Below, piece by piece: positions 60,589 to 64,000 of a stretch of 64,000 bases of DNA. Position numbers and translations under genes: made by a program. The DNA lies in NCBI GenBank assembly GCA_040437565.1, contig JBDOQK010000017.1, forward strand, positions 62,001-126,000, read 5' to 3'. The DNA is from Albugo candida. Taxonomy: Eukaryota; Oomycota; Peronosporomycetes; Albuginales. How positions within the stretch are numbered: position 1 is the stretch's first letter; each line of letters opens with the position of its first letter. The notes below the pieces were generated by a model. The model saw nothing but the letters and a program-made list of their open reading frames with translations, ran no database searches and was not told the DNA's origin.

Positions 60589-60735
60589 TGGTGGCAGGTG
60601 AGCGAAGACGGGTGCGTTGGAAAAATTGCCGAAACTGAAGTTTTATTCTTAGAAAATTAAAATCCTAACCAATCGTTTAGACTAAGTACCAAGTGCGACT
60701 AGAAATCTAAAGCACATTCTTAAGTCCTTTCAGCA
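60589..60735 (-). repeat. Copia-A 5' LTR (copy 3)
   Basis: 147 bp. On the minus strand it starts TGCTGA and ends GCCACCA. Followed by GGTTATG, the presumed primer-binding region, as in copy 1. Confidence 0.8.
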
Positions 60736-62446
60736 CATAGCCCAATTGTCAGTCGATGAAAGCGTGTCATTATCTTTTCCATTGACTGTACAATTTGTTT
60801 TAATTCACTTAGAAACTTCTTGTGCTCACTGCAAATCATTTTGGGAAGTAGAACCATACTTTTGCACTGTTCCTTGCGGACACAATTGTTTAGCACATGT
60901 CCCGGTGCCACCCAGGTTTTTTCTTGCTTTATATTTCTCCATAAATAGGAATGCTGGTGACCTACTGAGTCCGTTCTTTCTCTGACCAGATAAAAAATTT
61001 TTTTTACACGCGCCGCAGTATACAAATTCTTTTTATGAGCATTTGTTTTAACAATGATAATTCTGGATACACGCACGGGTTATTTTTGACTGGGTTGCGG
61101 TAATTGTTGCAATGGTAATCTTCCAGTATTGTTAGATGGCTGAAAGGACTAGAGTGGCTATTGTGGCAAACCTTCATAAGAGCATGTGTTATGATAGTGG
61201 AATTGTATATCAGTGTAAAGCCTGACACAAAACTACTACTAATAAGTAGTATACCCCTATCTTTAGCGAATTTTTCAACAAAACAGTTTAGAAAAACAAG
61301 TAGTAAGGTCTGAGTAGTGGTGGAGTATGCACAAGACACTTTGCTAACTTCCCAGAAATCTTCCAAGATCACGTCTCCCGAGGTTTCGCGCTATAAAACT
61401 TCTCATTGTTGTACCCCTCTTCAAAAGCTTTTTTACCACCAAGCTTTGACATCATTAACCTAAAATAAATATCCACCTCTGATGCGATAAAGTAACATCC
61501 GTAGACACCAGCTGGACTGGTGCAGTCTCGTGCAAGAGAGGAAGTTTTGAAGGGTTACAAGGCTGTATTGCCAGCATTATGCAATATCTTTTCGTCTCTT
61601 CGAAATATACGATTCAACTTCTTACAGGCTCTTGTGGATAGCAATTCCATTCCTGGACAGTATAGGTAAGCACATACGTACGTATGGTATTTGTTCGTGA
61701 TCTATATAAAAGTGTATATGCGATAACCGAATGATGCGGTATGAAGAGCCACGCCTTTTTCACATTGACAAGATTTTTTCCTGAAACAAACAACGTGCAA
61801 TGGGTTTCTGGATAGATACTGTAAGCTGATGTGCTTCAGTCTCAGTTAAATCCTATTCAACCCATGATTTTGGATATAAGAGTGCGTTGATCTCAGGCAG
61901 ATTTCTCTGTTTGTACCTTTTTTCACAGATTTTTGGTTGACAGTTCATCGCTTTTATTTCATTGTGAAAGTATAATGTTACATCTAGCGTATTGCCACAA
62001 GATAGAAAACATTTCTCGATTGACTTATTCATCAAAAGAGTTGAAAATAATGTTTTTCATTTGCTTTGCAAGTGTATTCAAGCTGTCTTCGACTGACGAC
62101 AACCGAGATGAAGATTTCGGTCGCTAATCCACGTTGGGCTGCACGACGCAAAATTCCACATCATTGCACCGTTTTTGAAGTGTTTCGAGCATTGTCATGT
62201 GATCTTTGATCAGATACGTGGGCGTAAAATCTATCATCGCGGCAAGTGCAATTCGGTAAACACTACCTTGCTGCATCAAGCAAACGGGCAACTGTAGTAG
62301 TTCCTCCCGGTATCTACAAAAAGTGCGGGAGAAGATTTAATCGAATTCCAGCTTTCCAGGTCATTAAGCTTCGTTCCTACACACAGGAGTGCAAAAAAGA
62401 ATAATGACAAAGAGAATCGCGAAACCTTTTCTATTTCATTTGTCAT
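60736..62446 (-). pseudogene. CHXC/CCG-like relic, copy 4, 5' part
   Basis: ATG at 62446 (MTNEIEKVSRFSLSLFFFAL) begins a signal peptide that aligns with copy 2 through VGTKLNDLESWNSI. The Cys region survives as SC then PVCLMQ with YRIAL after it, in a broken frame. Further words are LIKDHMTMLE (about 62205), RNLPEIN (about 61895), HTASFGYRIYT (about 61730), YPELSLL (about 61065), CKSMVLLPKMICSEHKKF (about 60855) and FHRLTIGL (about 60750). It then runs straight into the Copia-A 5' LTR. The 3' remainder is at 55798-56146. It is broken in several places. Confidence 0.6.
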
Positions 62447-64000
62447 TTGAAAGCTGTCATGTTTATTGCCACAGGTCACTTGGTGACTGGACATATTCGC
62501 AAACATTGAAACCAGAGCAATGTAAAATCAGAAAAATGAATCAATGACAGTAAAATTCTTTTCGCCATTAACGCAGATATCAAAATCCTGTTAGTGGTTT
62601 TACTTAGAATCGTTTCAGTAACAAACTCTCATTATTCAACGTGCTGCATACTTTCCATTTAGGAGCGTATTTCCCCTCAGGGCTGTATTCTTGGAGAGAC
62701 TTGGCATCAAGTATAAAAGTTGTTTCCTATCGATATGCGATATAACCAATATATTTGATGGTCGATCTTCTGCTGGGAGGTCAACGCGATCTTGAGATGG
62801 AGAGATCTCCATTAAACAACTTCAAATAGTCTCACCGGAAGATTTTCTAGTTGCACAGCCGATCGTTTAACCGTCTTCTCGGGATAGATTTCTGGGTCTT
62901 GATAATTTAGATTCGATAACCCAATGTTTTATGACATATATTTGAAGTAAACCAAATGTGATCGTGTTTCCACCATGGCGCATGATAGAAATGATCTAGA
63001 GGTATAAACCAGTTCTCCGAATTCTTTACCACCCCCTGAAAAACCTGCCGAGAAAGATTATTTACTATGTGAAGCATCCTTTATATCATAATCATGCCAA
63101 AGGCACTTGTGATCCCATTCTATGCATCCTTACGGTCCCACTAAAGGAATTTAATTATAGCGTTCTACTTGCTTTATCAATATGGTAGAATTTATTTCTC
63201 TCATAAAAGACTTTCTTGAGATCCTTCTTACCAGGTCTGAAAAGGAATGTAGTTCGAACAAGGAACACGATGCACATTCTTACGAACTAGGAAACCATCC
63301 TCCAGCCATGCCAACTACTATGTTTAATAATACTATTCGAGCGCATAGGTAAGGAAACGCTCTCATGCTTCATTATCGTTTATGCAAAAGCCAATTAGCA
63401 TAATGAGTACACCTGTTTTTGCCTCTTTGCTCCAACTCTATAAAGGCACACACAATTGGTATGGGTAGCTTCTCCTGGTCGGAGGAGAGTTTCATGACTA
63501 TGATAGCTATCGTGTCGAAACCGTGTATACTTTGCTTTTTTCTGACTGGATGGAAGAAGCTCACAGAAAGACGACCGCTGTAATATAGTAATGAAATGTC
63601 ACTGCTCAATTTGCTGGAATCTATAGCGGCATCACTATCGAATTTGATATTTATCACAGCTTCATGTGTCCGAAATGGATCGTTTCGATCCTAATTACGT
63701 TCACATACCTTCCGGCGCAAGTAATCTTAACAGAGAAGAGAAAGTTCGTTTAACCAGTTCCCTGGTATTAGGCAGATTCATTCTCTTTTCAAGCAATAAA
63801 CGAATTAGTTGACGGTGTGTTCAATTTGAGTAATGTAAATCAATCTTGACAAATGTCGGTGATTTTCGGAATGGTGATATATGAGCATATCTACTTCATC
63901 GGAGAAGCCTTTATTGAGTTCAGCTTACCCCACTACAATACGAATATGAGTGTACCTTGTCAGAAGTTATGGGAGTAAAAACGAACTGGCTCCTTCAACT
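62447..64000. other. No firm gene to the right edge
   Basis: About 1.5 kb. A minus-strand frame at 63373-63657 (94 codons) is protein-like but unrecognised, and a decayed coding-like word SLQEYSPEGKYAPKWKVCST lies on the minus strand near 62700. I see no repeat or RNA gene. Confidence 0.4.

Larger units (their letters stand above)
56147..60735 (-). mobile_element. Copia-A, copy 3: both LTRs, broken, inserted in a CHXC/CCG-like relic
   Basis: LTRs lie at 60589-60735 (5') and 56147-56294 (3'). The flanks CTATG and TTATG (minus strand; plus-strand 60736-60740 and 56142-56146) look like a 5-bp target duplication with one change. Inside, on the minus strand, are gag start (60584-60245), a 100-N gap, a CHXC/CCG-like tail (60141-59941), gag end with a CYSCGKS zinc knuckle (about 59517), a degenerate protease, integrase, reverse transcriptase (about 57900-57090; LKQAGRLWSHLL near 57345) and RNase H (about 56910-56590). 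It is broken, with many breaks. The LTRs are about 87% identical by eye, so the insertion is old. Confidence 0.85.

Noticed and set aside
1-64000. CRISPR arrays, operons, bacterial promoters or rRNA genes
   Set aside because: No regularly spaced repeats or rRNA-like sequence were seen. The retroelement content and the intron point to a eukaryote.

Overview
The window looks like a gene-poor, repeat-rich stretch of an oomycete nuclear genome. It is AT-leaning, and most of its length is decayed mobile elements: Copia and Gypsy LTR elements, an L1/Tx1-type LINE and a tRNA-like SINE. A recurring family of decayed genes begins, in its best copy, with a signal peptide and a Cys-Arg-Val-Cys word followed six residues later by Gly. 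That layout resembles the CHXC (renamed CCG) secreted-protein class described in the white blister rusts, so Albugo is my best guess for the genus. That is inference from remembered family features, not a database match.

Layout, left to right. 1-207: the 3' end of an open frame cut by the window edge. ~567-3095 (+): first CHXC/CCG-like relic. 3177-6208: one 1,466-bp sequence written twice around a 100-N gap. ~6560-10258 (+): broken Gypsy chromovirus carrying a very AT-rich insert. 14610-~15640 (+): 5' LTR and gag of a Copia family, here called Copia-A. ~16240-18600: two diverged copies of an unknown sequence. 21295-25840 (+): second Copia-A copy, preceded without a break by the tail of a CHXC/CCG-like gene. 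~29370-33700 (+): decayed LINE. 33981-34217 (-): SINE with 15-bp target duplications. 35167-40255 (+): a different Copia element (Copia-B) with both LTRs and a perfect 5-bp target duplication. 40658-43177 (-): the best preserved CHXC/CCG-like relic. 44812-45181 (+): a likely small two-exon gene. 45818-47830 and 48001-49551 (both -): the only two long intact genes, an IQ/coiled-coil protein and an F-box-like/leucine-rich-repeat protein. 53467-55053 (-): another relic. 55798-62446 (-): a relic split by the third Copia-A copy at 56147-60735.

The two intact genes form a small conserved island inside a cluster of decaying secreted-protein paralogs and retroelements. The most interesting signal is that two Copia-A copies carry the same CHXC/CCG-like 3' tail at the same internal place. 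The roughly 1.1 kb holding this tail is much more alike between the two copies than the rest of the element. All five N-runs are exactly 100 bases, so they are placeholders, and three are flanked by identical sequence on both sides, which points to unmerged contig ends rather than biology.
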